From Microcaldota archaeon (GTDB lineage Archaea; Micrarchaeota; Micrarchaeia; Micrarchaeales; Micrarchaeaceae), in the NCBI GenBank assembly GCA_021811605.1, contig JAJZNR010000012.1:1-32647 (forward strand): a DNA stretch of 32,647 nt. Direction: 5' to 3'. Numbering within the stretch: position 1 is the first letter of the stretch; every line of letters starts with the position of its first letter. The translations under genes and the position numbers were made by a program. The notes beneath the pieces were generated by a model that did not search any database, was not told where the DNA came from, and saw nothing but the letters and a program-made list of their open reading frames with translations. This document shows positions 8,820-17,717 of the stretch, piece after piece.

Positions 8820-9119
8820 ATGGTTGACCGCACAGAGGAGCCTGACGTCGTGGAGCTGACCGGCCGGCTGCTTGCCCCTGGGGGCTACGACGAAGGGCTT
8901 CGCAGGATCAGGGATGGGATACGGCACGCGGAGACGCTGGTAGCAATGGGAGCGGATGCAGGTGCAGTCGAGAATGCGCTGAGGCTCCCGCACGAAATAG
9001 ACCGCAGCATAGTGGCGATATTCGAAAGCAGGCATCCTGTGCCTAACCGCATATTGGATGCGCTTCGCGTGGAACGGAGTAGAATCGACACTTTGAAGGC
9101 GGCTTCCCTAAGGCGCTAG
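8820..9119 (+). CDS. Hypothetical protein (99 aa)
   Basis: ORF starts ~26 bp downstream of ATTTAAATATAA, which fits a leaderless gene. No family recognised. Confidence 0.6.
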   Translation: MVDRTEEPDVVELTGRLLAPGGYDEGLRRIRDGIRHAETLVAMGADAGAVENALRLPHEIDRSIVAIFESRHPVPNRILDALRVERSRIDTLKAASLRR

Positions 9120-9284
9120 GGCACACGGGTCAGTGCTGCTCCTTTCCGGCTGACAAACCGCGCTGGGTAGCCCTTTGCAATGATAATTAGCGTAGTGCGC
9201 TGCGGGTTCGGTATATAGAAGGCGTATGGTTCTCCCCGTGCGCTTCCAAGCGAGTCCGTGAACAGGCAGCGAGGGGCTGAAGAG

Positions 9285-9364
9285 AAATATAGAGAAGAAG
9301 GGAAAGGAAAGAAGAAATGAAAAGAAAAAGGAAAAATAAAAGAAGAGAGGGAGTTGCTTACTCC
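9285..9364 (-). terminator. Hairpin over the thermosome stop codon plus polypyrimidine tract
   Basis: Minus strand reads GGAGT-AAGCA-ACTCC (9350-9364) across the TAA stop (9358-9360), followed by ~60 nt almost entirely C/T. Confidence 0.55.
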
Positions 9365-11025
9365 ATCTCGTGGCCATGACCGCCCATTCCCGGCATGCCG
9401 CCGCCCATTCCGCCGGCGGGTCCCTTGCTCCTCGAGCTTATCATGTCGTCGATCCTGAGGATTATCTCGGCGGCCTCGCTCGCGCTCGATATAGCCTGTT
9501 GCTTCACCTTGAGCGGCTCGTAGACGCCGTTCTTCAGCATGTCCCCGATGGAGTTCCTGAAGATGTCGACGCCGAACTGCGAACCCTCCTTGCTCTTGTG
9601 CTTGCTCCTCATCTGCACCAGGGTGTCTATCGCATCCATTCCAGCGCTCTCGGCTAGCGTCTTCGGAATCACCTCGACGGCGTCCGCGAACTTCACTATA
9701 GCGAGCTGCTCCCTTCCGCCCACATCGCTGGAATACTCCCTGAGGCCATTGGCGAGGTCTATCTCGATTGCGCCTCCGCCAAGAACGTACATGCCTGTCT
9801 CTATCACGCTGGATATGGCTCCGATTACGTCTACTATTGACCTCTCCGCTTCGTCGACAACCTGCTGTGTCCCGCCTCTCACGAATATCGTGACACTCTT
9901 CGGGTCCTTGCACTTCTCGATGAACACCATCTGTTCTCCGCCGATCTTTCGCTCTTCCACTGTGCCGGCGAATCCGAGATCCTTCTCGTCGAGATCGTCG
10001 AGGCTCGTGATTATCTTTGCGCCCGTGGCCCTTGCGAGCTTCTCCATGTCGCTCTTCTTGACCCTTCGGATTGCGATTATGCCGTACTTCGCGAGGTAGT
10101 GCTGAGCCACGTCGTCTATGCCCTTCTGCGTGACTATGACCGTAGCCTTGCTCTTCTTCACCTTATCTACCATGTCCTTGAGCATCTGCTCCTCCTGCTG
10201 CAGGAACGCCTGCATCTGGTCGGGGCTGGTTATCTCTATCTTTGCGTCGACCTCGGTCTTCTCAATCTCGAGGGCAACGTCCAGCAGCGCTATCTTCGCG
10301 TTGCTCACAGAGCGTGGCATGCCAGGGTGGGATATCTCCTTGTCCACAAGAACGCCGTTGATGAACTCGGTGTCTGATATCGCCTTGCCGGACTTCTTCT
10401 CAAGCTTTATGAAGTCGTGGTCTATCGTTATCTTGCCGGCTGCGTTCTTGTCCATTACCTGGCGGACCGCCTTGATGACAAGCTTGCACAGGTGTGACTT
10501 CGTCGCATCGTCGCCTACGTTCTTGGAGCCCATGGACACCATTGCGATCTTCTGCAGTGTGGCTTCGTCGTTTATGTCGACCTTCCTCGCCTTCTGCGAA
10601 AGTATCTCGTTGGCCTTCTCTGCCGCCATCTTGTAGCCCCTTATTATCGTTGTCGGGTGAATGCCCTGTTCTATAAGGTCGCCCGCCCCTTTGAGGAGCT
10701 CGCCGGCCATTATCACTACGCTGGTTGTGCCGTCCCCTACCTCCTTGTCCTGGGTCTTAGCTATGTCGACCATTATCTTCGCTACAGGATGCTCCACGTT
10801 CATCTCTTCCATGATCGTGGCGCCGTCGTTCGTTATGACTATGTCGCCGAGCTCGCTCACGAGCATCTTGTCCATCCCCTTCGGACCGAGAGTCGTCTTG
10901 ATGGCGTTCGCCACCGCTGCAGCCACTGCTATGTTGGTGCGCTGCGCATCCCTTCCGAGAAGCCTCGTGGCCCCCTCCGGGAGCAAAAGTACCTGTTGTC
11001 CACCTCCAATCTGAGATTCTGCCAT
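9358..11025 (-). CDS. ths: Thermosome subunit (group II chaperonin)
   Basis: [44 protein letters not shown], and Gly/Met-rich C-terminus [18 protein letters not shown]. Confidence 0.97.
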   Translation of the reverse strand: MAESQIGGGQQVLLLPEGATRLLGRDAQRTNIAVAAAVANAIKTTLGPKGMDKMLVSELGDIVITNDGATIMEEMNVEHPVAKIMVDIAKTQDKEVGDGTTSVVIMAGELLKGAGDLIEQGIHPTTIIRGYKMAAEKANEILSQKARKVDINDEATLQKIAMVSMGSKNVGDDATKSHLCKLVIKAVRQVMDKNAAGKITIDHDFIKLEKKSGKAISDTEFINGVLVDKEISHPGMPRSVSNAKIALLDVALEIEKTEVDAKIEITSPDQMQAFLQQEEQMLKDMVDKVKKSKATVIVTQKGIDDVAQHYLAKYGIIAIRRVKKSDMEKLARATGAKIITSLDDLDEKDLGFAGTVEERKIGGEQMVFIEKCKDPKSVTIFVRGGTQQVVDEAERSIVDVIGAISSVIETGMYVLGGGAIEIDLANGLREYSSDVGGREQLAIVKFADAVEVIPKTLAESAGMDAIDTLVQMRSKHKSKEGSQFGVDIFRNSIGDMLKNGVYEPLKVKQQAISSASEAAEIILRIDDMISSRSKGPAGGMGGGMPGMGGHGHEME

Positions 11026-11134
11026 AGAATTCACTTTTTGTTTTATTTTTTTATCGGAAATTGCGCATACATTTTAGATGTACATATATGCATACAAAGG
11101 ATTTGGCCCTGATAATCTATGCCGGAAAAGATAT

Positions 11135-11986
11135 TTATACCTTCCTCTCTCCCGACGTTATTTTGGTTATTATCGTGTCGAATTCCTTCTCGACATCCCT
11201 GTTGGAAAGCACATGGATGGCGCCCCTGTCGGTCAGGTCCGCTACTTCCGGACGGGCCCTTATTATGCCCAACAGCTCGCTCTGCAGGGTGGATACCACG
11301 TTCTCGGTGTTCTTGCTCGGCTTGCCGTTGGACATGTTCTCTATCACCCCCAATATCGGAGCGTTCATCCGCTTCGCCATCAGCCCCGACCTGATGGAGT
11401 TCATCGCAGCGATGCGCTGCGGGTTCGTTACTATGACAAAGCCGTCGAGGTCGAGGAGCTGCATTATCGATAGCGGTGCATCAGAAGTCCCTGGGGGGAG
11501 ATCCACCACGAGGTAATCCAGCTCGCCCCAGTCCGTGTTCTCGAGGAAGTCGCTAATCATCTTCGCCACCAGCGGCCCCCTCCAGATTATTGGCCGCTTG
11601 AGCTCATCGACAAGCATAGCAGTGGACGCTACCTTTACCCCCTCTTTATCAACCGGTTTGAGCGGCATTACCGGTTCCATCTTTGTGTCCTCCATTCCGA
11701 GGAACATAGTCACGTTGGGGCAGTCTATGTCGGCGTCGAGAAGGCCCACCCTGAAGCCCTTCTTCGAGAGCGAGAACGCAAGGTTTATCGCCACCGTGGT
11801 CTTCCCTACCCCGCCCTTGGCGCTGTAGACGCCTATGCGGTGCTTTACCTTAGCCAGCTTCTGCTTTATCCTCTGCTTCTGCTGGATAACCCTAAGAAAA
11901 GATGGGTGCATGCCGGGCTGGTGCCCGTGCTGGTGTTGTGCGTGGTCGGTATGTGCGGCGTGTCCAGCGTGTTCGTTGTCTTCCAT
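11135..11986 (-). CDS. Mrp/NBP35-ApbC-type P-loop ATPase with His-rich N-terminus
   Basis: Deviant Walker A YSAKGGVGKTTVAINLA, DADIDCPN, VDLPPGTSDAPLSIMQ, IENMS. Confidence 0.9.
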   Translation of the reverse strand: MEDNEHAGHAAHTDHAQHQHGHQPGMHPSFLRVIQQKQRIKQKLAKVKHRIGVYSAKGGVGKTTVAINLAFSLSKKGFRVGLLDADIDCPNVTMFLGMEDTKMEPVMPLKPVDKEGVKVASTAMLVDELKRPIIWRGPLVAKMISDFLENTDWGELDYLVVDLPPGTSDAPLSIMQLLDLDGFVIVTNPQRIAAMNSIRSGLMAKRMNAPILGVIENMSNGKPSKNTENVVSTLQSELLGIIRARPEVADLTDRGAIHVLSNRDVEKEFDTIITKITSGERKV

Positions 11987-12426
11987 AATGACCGTTCCTT
12001 TTCATTCGTAGGTTCCGTCTATTTTGGTAGCGTTTGTTTTGCTGTGTATGCAATAAAGATAAATGATACTGATAACGTGAACGTTCTCAGGCTACGGATC
12101 CCCCTGCCCCCTTCTTGAGGGTTTTCCCGAATCCGCATACCAGATACATCAGTTCATCTGTGTATATACGCCTTTCCATAAGCCCGCCTCACGGCGGGAG
12201 CTTTGCTCGTGGTTGATTCTGCCAAGAAATCCCGAGTGTTGCTCATGGCTGTTTTTTCTGCTACCTGGACTCTTCATGGAGTGGAAGAAGGGGAGTTTAT
12301 GGGGGAGTTATGGGCCGCGTCTGCGGCGGGCAAAGATTAAAATAAGCGTATGTTCATAACATCTTTTACACCCAGTACTAGAAACGGTAACTCTGTTTAT
12401 TGGAAGGGTGTGGAAAAAGTGATAGA

Positions 12427-12777
12427 ATGAAAATATCAGAACTGAAGGCAGGCGCGAGCAATGTGACCGTGCAGGGCACGGTCTCGCAGAAGGACGAACC
12501 GCGCGAAGTCGTGACGAAGTATGGCAAGAGGCTCCAGGTATGCAACATAGTGCTCAAGGACGAGTCTGGTCAAATACCGATGTCGCTCTGGGGTAAGGAC
12601 ATCGACATGGTCGGCCAGGGAGACACGATCGAGATATCGAATGGCTACGTGAACGAGTTCAGGGGCAACCCGCAGCTCTCCACTGGCAAGTTCGGAAAGA
12701 TAAAGGTTGTGTCGAAGGGCGACGGCAGTGCTGCGCCAGCGGCAGACGAGCCAAGCGAAGAGGACATGGAGCTGTAA
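12427..12777 (+). CDS. OB-fold single-stranded DNA-binding protein (crenarchaeal SSB/RPA-like)
   Basis: VTVQGTVSQKDEPREVVTKYGKRLQVCNIVLKDESGQIPMSLWGKD...IEISNGYVNEFRGNPQLSTGKFGKI, with acidic tail EEDMEL. Confidence 0.85.
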   Translation: MKISELKAGASNVTVQGTVSQKDEPREVVTKYGKRLQVCNIVLKDESGQIPMSLWGKDIDMVGQGDTIEISNGYVNEFRGNPQLSTGKFGKIKVVSKGDGSAAPAADEPSEEDMEL

Positions 12778-12838
12778 GCTCCATCGTTTTCCTTTTCTTT
12801 TCTTCTCTTCTCCTTCTTTCCTTCCATTTTCTTTTACC
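12766..12838 (+). terminator. Hairpin over the SSB stop codon plus polypyrimidine tract
   Basis: ATGGAGCT-GTA-AGCTCCAT, a perfect 8-bp inverted repeat at 12766-12784 spanning the TAA, then ~50 nt of T/C. Confidence 0.65.
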
Positions 12839-13538
12839 TTACCTTCTCGTAGTCGCTGCTCGGCTTCTTCAGGAGGTTGTATCTGACTATGTTCTTCAGA
12901 GTGTACTTGGCATAGTACGGGATACCCCAAGCCAATGTCCGCCGTGCGGAGGTAAGCGCGAGCGCTTTGTTCAGATACGCTATCTTGCCTAACCTCTTCA
13001 CCCTCTGCGAAAGGTCCCAGTCCTCTGACGTTATGTAGCTTTCGTTGAAGCCGTGTACCCTCTCGAAGGCATCCTTCCTGACTGCGAAGTTGGCGCCGAC
13101 GAGGGAGGGCACTCCGAACATTATCGAAAGCCTGATAAGGTCGACAGTGACGAACTTGTATGCCATCCTGACCCTCCTTTTCGTTTTCTCCAGCGGGTAT
13201 ATCGGGCCGGTTGCAGCGACGTAGCCGTTATTGAGCGCCCTGTCGTATTCGGCAAGCGTCCCTGGGCTGAGCTTGGTGTCGCCGTCGAGGAACATCAGTA
13301 TCTTGCCGTGCGCGGCCCTTGCGCCTATGTTACGCGACCGGCTCACGTTCGCGCCCTTCGCGAGTATGACCTTCGCGAACTTCTTCGCCAGAGTCCTTGT
13401 CCTGTCCCTGCTCCCGCCATCCACGACTATCACTTCGAAGTCCCTGAATGCCTGGCTGGCAAGACCCTCCTGCGCATAATGGATATACTTCTCTTCGTTG
13501 AGAGTCGGTATTATAACACTGATTGCAGGTCTCTTCAT
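12834..13538 (-). CDS. Glycosyltransferase family 2
   Basis: ISVIIPTLNEEKYI, VIVVDGGSRDRT, MFLDGDTKLSPG, SEDWDLSQRV. Confidence 0.92.
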   Translation of the reverse strand: MKRPAISVIIPTLNEEKYIHYAQEGLASQAFRDFEVIVVDGGSRDRTRTLAKKFAKVILAKGANVSRSRNIGARAAHGKILMFLDGDTKLSPGTLAEYDRALNNGYVAATGPIYPLEKTKRRVRMAYKFVTVDLIRLSIMFGVPSLVGANFAVRKDAFERVHGFNESYITSEDWDLSQRVKRLGKIAYLNKALALTSARRTLAWGIPYYAKYTLKNIVRYNLLKKPSSDYEKVR

Positions 13539-14563
13539 CCCTTTCGCCTTGGTTTCCAGTAGCGCATTGTGTAGAACAGGAAAATAGAGCCGAATATTAT
13601 TCCGAACCAGAGTGTGGCGAGCCTAGCCATTATCGCGGCTGCGTAGCTGGTGGAGCTCGGTAAGTTGAGGAATGTCTGTGACAAGGCAACCAGGGAGCCA
13701 TCAGTGACGCCTATGTTGCCGGGTATGGTTGACACCATGCCGAAGAGCGTCGATGTGGAGAACACGAAGATACTTGGGCCCAGCGCGACGTGGGGGCCCA
13801 TGGCCAGAAGTGTGAAGTAGAACGCTGACGCCCAGAGGAACGTTGCCGGGATCGTGACGAGCAGCGACACCAGATAAACGGAGGGTTTGTTCAGCACGCT
13901 CTGCGACGCAAAGTATTCGTCTCCGTATATGGTGAATATCCGGAAGAGGCCGTGCTTGCTCATGAACCCCTTCGCTGCATTGAAGAACCAGTTGTTCACC
14001 AGGAAGAGGAATATAGGCGCGACGAGGACTATGTCGGCTATGACTACGTATATCACGTAGGAGTCGAAGTATACCGAGGTGAGAAATGTAAGTATTGCGA
14101 AACCTATCGCGTCTGTGAAGATGTCCATGGTGACCACGGGTATCACCTTGATTGTGTGGGACTTGGATATCCTGCTAAGGGTATACGCCGCCACCATCCT
14201 GCCTATCTGGCCCGGGGTTATGTCCATCGCATACAGGGAGAAGTACACCGCAAGGCTCTTCCAGAACGGCGGTTTGAGCTTGTACATGCGCAGGTAATAC
14301 GACCATTTTATGTACCGCAGCGCGAGCGCGACGAACACGGAGATGAATGCCATGAGGTAGAGGAACGGGTTTGCCGACAGCATTTTGTCGATGACTGTGT
14401 TGATGCCGCCGAGCCAGGCGAGGACGAAGAACACGCAAATGCTGACAAGGAGCCCGCCGCCCACGAAGAGCCGCGCCTTGTGGATCAGCCTGCGATACTG
14501 CTCATTCCCTATGTTTCGAGGGTGCGTTATCGCGTGCCAAACGGATTCTTCTTTCGCCATCAA
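13535..14563 (-). CDS. Lysylphosphatidylglycerol synthase TM-region/UPF0104-like membrane protein
   Basis: Multi-TM with TPGQIGRMVAAYTLSR and STIPGNIGVTDGSLVAL motifs. 4-bp overlap with the GT2 gene. Confidence 0.82.
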   Translation of the reverse strand: MMAKEESVWHAITHPRNIGNEQYRRLIHKARLFVGGGLLVSICVFFVLAWLGGINTVIDKMLSANPFLYLMAFISVFVALALRYIKWSYYLRMYKLKPPFWKSLAVYFSLYAMDITPGQIGRMVAAYTLSRISKSHTIKVIPVVTMDIFTDAIGFAILTFLTSVYFDSYVIYVVIADIVLVAPIFLFLVNNWFFNAAKGFMSKHGLFRIFTIYGDEYFASQSVLNKPSVYLVSLLVTIPATFLWASAFYFTLLAMGPHVALGPSIFVFSTSTLFGMVSTIPGNIGVTDGSLVALSQTFLNLPSSTSYAAAIMARLATLWFGIIFGSIFLFYTMRYWKPRRKG

Positions 14564-14571
14564 GCATCAGC

Positions 14572-15372
14572 TCAGCTCATGTTGAGTATCCTGCCTATGT
14601 AAGGCGCGTCGCATACGTTTGCGGGCTTGAACCCGTCCATCCTGCATATCTGTGCGGTGAAAACGTCGGCGCCGCCGATTATCGACTGGGCGACTGTCGA
14701 GTTGGTGTTGTCCAGCTGTGATATTATCTGTTGGTATGTGAGCGGGTTTATGAGGCTAGGGGAGTAATCCGCACCCTGCTGCACTGACCTGTTGCCGAAG
14801 TCTATGAACGGTATGCTGCCTGTTGTGCCGTACTTTTGTATTATCGCTGTCTGCTCCGCGTTAGGCTGGTTCTGCACAGCTTTGTTCTGGTCGTATATCT
14901 CGAGACCAGTGAACGAGACGTACTGGCTGGAATACGTGGTAGGATTTATCGAGTTGTAGAAAGTGAATGTGGGTGTGGAGGCGTATACGTCCGTGGAAGA
15001 GGATGTCATGTAATGGAGATTTGTGAACGTGCCGAAACGCATGAGAGCTATTATCAGGCTCCACCTCGTGGCGGCGCAGAATGGGCAGTAGTCTCCTCCA
15101 GCGTAGAACACCTCAGGGCTTCCGTTCTCCGTGAGCAGAGAGCCGTTTACCTGGCTTGGGAATACACCTATCGCCCCGACACCAATCTTGTTGGCAAGAG
15201 TCATGTTGTTGGCTGCCGCAGACAGCGCCGACATGTCTGCCTGGCTGACGGGCAGGTCCGTGAGCGCTATATTCGCGGAGTTCCCGCCAGAGCTTACGAA
15301 AGTGTAGGCCAGAATCAGCACTATGATAAGGATTACCGCGGCTGCGATGAAAATCTTGTTTCGCTTCTCCAT
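14572..15372 (-). CDS. DUF929-like membrane-anchored thioredoxin-fold protein
   Basis: N-terminal TM, then [28 protein letters not shown]...IPFIDFGN. Confidence 0.75.
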   Translation of the reverse strand: MEKRNKIFIAAAVILIIVLILAYTFVSSGGNSANIALTDLPVSQADMSALSAAANNMTLANKIGVGAIGVFPSQVNGSLLTENGSPEVFYAGGDYCPFCAATRWSLIIALMRFGTFTNLHYMTSSSTDVYASTPTFTFYNSINPTTYSSQYVSFTGLEIYDQNKAVQNQPNAEQTAIIQKYGTTGSIPFIDFGNRSVQQGADYSPSLINPLTYQQIISQLDNTNSTVAQSIIGGADVFTAQICRMDGFKPANVCDAPYIGRILNMS

Positions 15373-15441
15373 TCACTCACCAAAAAACGTCTTTACCGTC
15401 TATATTAAATACCAAATATTATAAGGCTTGGCAACGACGTT

Positions 15442-15948
15442 TCATCTCCTGATGTAAAGGCAGTAGAGCAGCGCGCCCAGGGAGCCTACCTCCTTTATCC
15501 TGTTCCGCTTTATGAGGGTGATTGCCCTGCTCACAGGCATCTTTATCGGCTTTATCACCTCGTCGGAGTCGAGTCTCTGCTTTGTCTTCTCCAGCCCTTC
15601 CGCCACAAAGCAGTGTGTAGTCTGCGTCTCGAGAGATGCGTCGGTGTAGAAGTCGAAAATGTGAGTGAGCCTCTTCGCCGTATAGCCGATCTCCTCCTCG
15701 AGCTCCCTCTCCGCCGCCTCCGGAGGAGTCTCCCCTTTCTCTATCATGCCAGATGGCACTTCGTATATGGTATCGTTGACCACCGGGCGGCGCTGCTTCT
15801 CCAGTATTATGCTGTTCTTGCCCAGTATCGGGACAACCATTACGGCAGAGCCGTTCTTTATCCTGCGCACCGTGGCCGGCTTGCCCCTGACCATTATGCG
15901 CTCTTCCTCAAGCGAAAACCTTGGGCACCTGTACACGACTCTCTTCAT
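15442..15948 (-). CDS. NUDIX hydrolase (ADP-ribose pyrophosphatase-like)
   Basis: Nudix box GMIEKGETPPEAAERELEEEIGY. Confidence 0.92.
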   Translation of the reverse strand: MKRVVYRCPRFSLEEERIMVRGKPATVRRIKNGSAVMVVPILGKNSIILEKQRRPVVNDTIYEVPSGMIEKGETPPEAAERELEEEIGYTAKRLTHIFDFYTDASLETQTTHCFVAEGLEKTKQRLDSDEVIKPIKMPVSRAITLIKRNRIKEVGSLGALLYCLYIRR

Positions 15949-15969
15949 GACTAGGCTAATACATACGTT

Positions 15970-15983
15970 ATTTAAATATCTGA
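15970..15983. promoter_or_regulatory. TATA element between the divergent Nudix gene and tRNA-Trp
   Basis: ATTTAAATATCTGA, ~22-35 bp from the Nudix ATG and ~21-34 bp from the tRNA 5' end. Confidence 0.55.
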
Positions 15984-16003
15984 GGTAGAATGATGTGTGT
16001 TTT

Positions 16004-16147
16004 GGGGTTGTAGCGTAACCTGGCAGCGCGGCTGGCTCCAGATATTTATACCAGTTGAGCCCCTCGGGGCGATGATGAGAATCTGGAAATACGATACGTA
16101 TAATATGAAGTGACCAGCAAATCCGGGTTCAAATCCCGGCGGCCCCA
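16004..16147 (+). tRNA. tRNA-Trp(CCA) with an intron of about 71 nt (16042..16112) at 37/38
   Basis: Acceptor GGGGTTG/CGGCCCC; D arm GCGT-AACCTGGCA-GCGC; anticodon stem GCTGG/CCAGC with loop CTCCAG^A; T arm CCGGG-TTCAAAT-CCCGG; discriminator A. Junctions AG^A and TG^A fit a bulge-helix-bulge. Confidence 0.9.
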
Positions 16148-16320
16148 AATCTCCTGTTCCTGCCTGCCTTCCTTTCGTGAAAAGCATATAAAGGTTGCAT
16201 CTGATTATCATCTCGCCGCGGTTGATCTGCCTGTCTGCCTGTTTGACAGGTTCATCCTACGCGGCAGCGGCGGTGAGCGTTTTAGATTGCGCCTGTCCGC
16301 TTCGCCTGTTGGTGGTAGAG

Positions 16321-16893
16321 ATGGCAAGAAGTAAGCGCAGAGGAAACGCAAACGGCGCCGGAGGCACGAGCAGTAAAACATACAGGCTTGACAAGAAGCC
16401 TGTGGCTGTGGTAATGCTTGCGCTTAGTCTGGTCATCATCATCTATGCGCTGACTTACACGAACTTCGACATCATACACGGTAGAGGGGCATCCGCGATA
16501 ATATTTGCATCCTTCGCGGGCAGCGGCTTCGTCCTGTTCATGGCGCCGAACACGAGGGGAGGGAACATAAAGAGATTCGTTAAGTCGTACATAGCCGCGG
16601 GTGTACTGGGCGAGCTGGGCTACTTCGCCCTGCCGTATCTTGGCATCTACATAACCACAGCTCTGATAATCCCGGCTACGGCGCTCGTGCTTGAAGGTAC
16701 AGACAGCGTGCACGCCCCGGCAATATCGCTCGCCTTCGCTTTCATAATATACGACGTCGGCTTGGACGGTATCGTGTTGGTGGCGACTGCGATGGTGATT
16801 CTCATAGTCGTCAGGATGTTCCTCGAGAGGGCAGCGTTCGTCGTGGAGCGTGAGGTAGTGAGAGGAGTGGCAAAAGTGAGGAGGGCACTGTGA
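16321..16893 (+). CDS. Integral membrane protein, possibly HPP-family-like
   Basis: Four or more hydrophobic segments. GASAIIFASFAGSGF and EGTDSVHAPAIS resemble HPP-family motifs. GGTGG is upstream of the ATG. Family call is weak. Confidence 0.5.
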   Translation: MARSKRRGNANGAGGTSSKTYRLDKKPVAVVMLALSLVIIIYALTYTNFDIIHGRGASAIIFASFAGSGFVLFMAPNTRGGNIKRFVKSYIAAGVLGELGYFALPYLGIYITTALIIPATALVLEGTDSVHAPAISLAFAFIIYDVGLDGIVLVATAMVILIVVRMFLERAAFVVEREVVRGVAKVRRAL

Positions 16894-17037
16894 AAGCAGA
16901 GCGACCTATCGGTTACTGCTTGTTCCCTTATCACCGCGCTTTTGGAGTGTTTACTGGATCGCCGACGCCTGCCGCTGATTGTCCCGGCCGTTCCGTTGGT
17001 AGTTAGAAATAAATATCAGAAAGATGTGAGCAGTTTC

Positions 17038-17667
17038 ATGTCATCTGCTAACGTCGATGCTGGCGCCAAGGGGATGGAAGGCGCTATACGCAGAGCCAAC
17101 AGCACCGCAAAGGAGCTTGAGAGGATTGTGAGGCGCCCATACGGCGCGCTCTCCTCGGATACCGACATTGAGCGCGTGAGGGGGAAGTTCTATTCACTCT
17201 ATCGGGATGTGCATTCGATTGCCGACTCTGTTACGCTCCTTAGGAAGGATAACCCTTCGGAGACATGGGGCAGGGCTAAGATAGGAACGATGTTGAGAAA
17301 CGTGGAGTCTCTCAGGAGAAGCGTGAGCGCATCTGCACGGTTCAGCTCCGTGAGCTGCGAATACATGAAGAATATAGGGACCGACGTGGAGCGGTTCGGA
17401 TCGGATTACCTGGATTTCGCTCCCACACTGGTCAAGATGGGAATTGCGGTTTTGATTTCCGAGGTGGCTGTAGATGTTGCAGCCGGGTACCTGCTGAAGC
17501 TCATTCCGCAGTACTATTGGTATGTGCCGTGGCAGCTGGGCCAGGCGCTCGGGATTGTCGGTGCGGTTGTCTTCGTGGCCGGTGGTCTTCCAGAAGGATT
17601 CGATAAGGCGTTCCGCTGGGTCGACGCGATATACGCAAAATTCAGGAGATGGCATGGAAATCATTAA
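17038..17667 (+). CDS. Hypothetical protein with C-terminal membrane segments
   Basis: ATG ~25 bp downstream of AAATAAATATC (17007-17017). Helical N-terminus and two hydrophobic C-terminal segments. Confidence 0.6.
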   Translation: MSSANVDAGAKGMEGAIRRANSTAKELERIVRRPYGALSSDTDIERVRGKFYSLYRDVHSIADSVTLLRKDNPSETWGRAKIGTMLRNVESLRRSVSASARFSSVSCEYMKNIGTDVERFGSDYLDFAPTLVKMGIAVLISEVAVDVAAGYLLKLIPQYYWYVPWQLGQALGIVGAVVFVAGGLPEGFDKAFRWVDAIYAKFRRWHGNH

Positions 17668-17717
17668 TAACATTGCGCACTAACTATACTAATGACGATG
17701 GATAGAGGGGTGGAAGG

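Noticed and set aside
9116-9270. Minus-strand reading ...GEPYAFYIPNPQRTTLIIIAKGYPARFVSRKGAALTRVP downstream of thermosome
   Set aside because: Protein-like in places, but it lies beyond the terminator-like tract, has no start or promoter, and matches no family I recognise.
9539-10636. Long + strand ORFs opposite the thermosome gene
   Set aside because: Antisense ORFs created by codon bias; the minus frame encodes an unmistakable thermosome.
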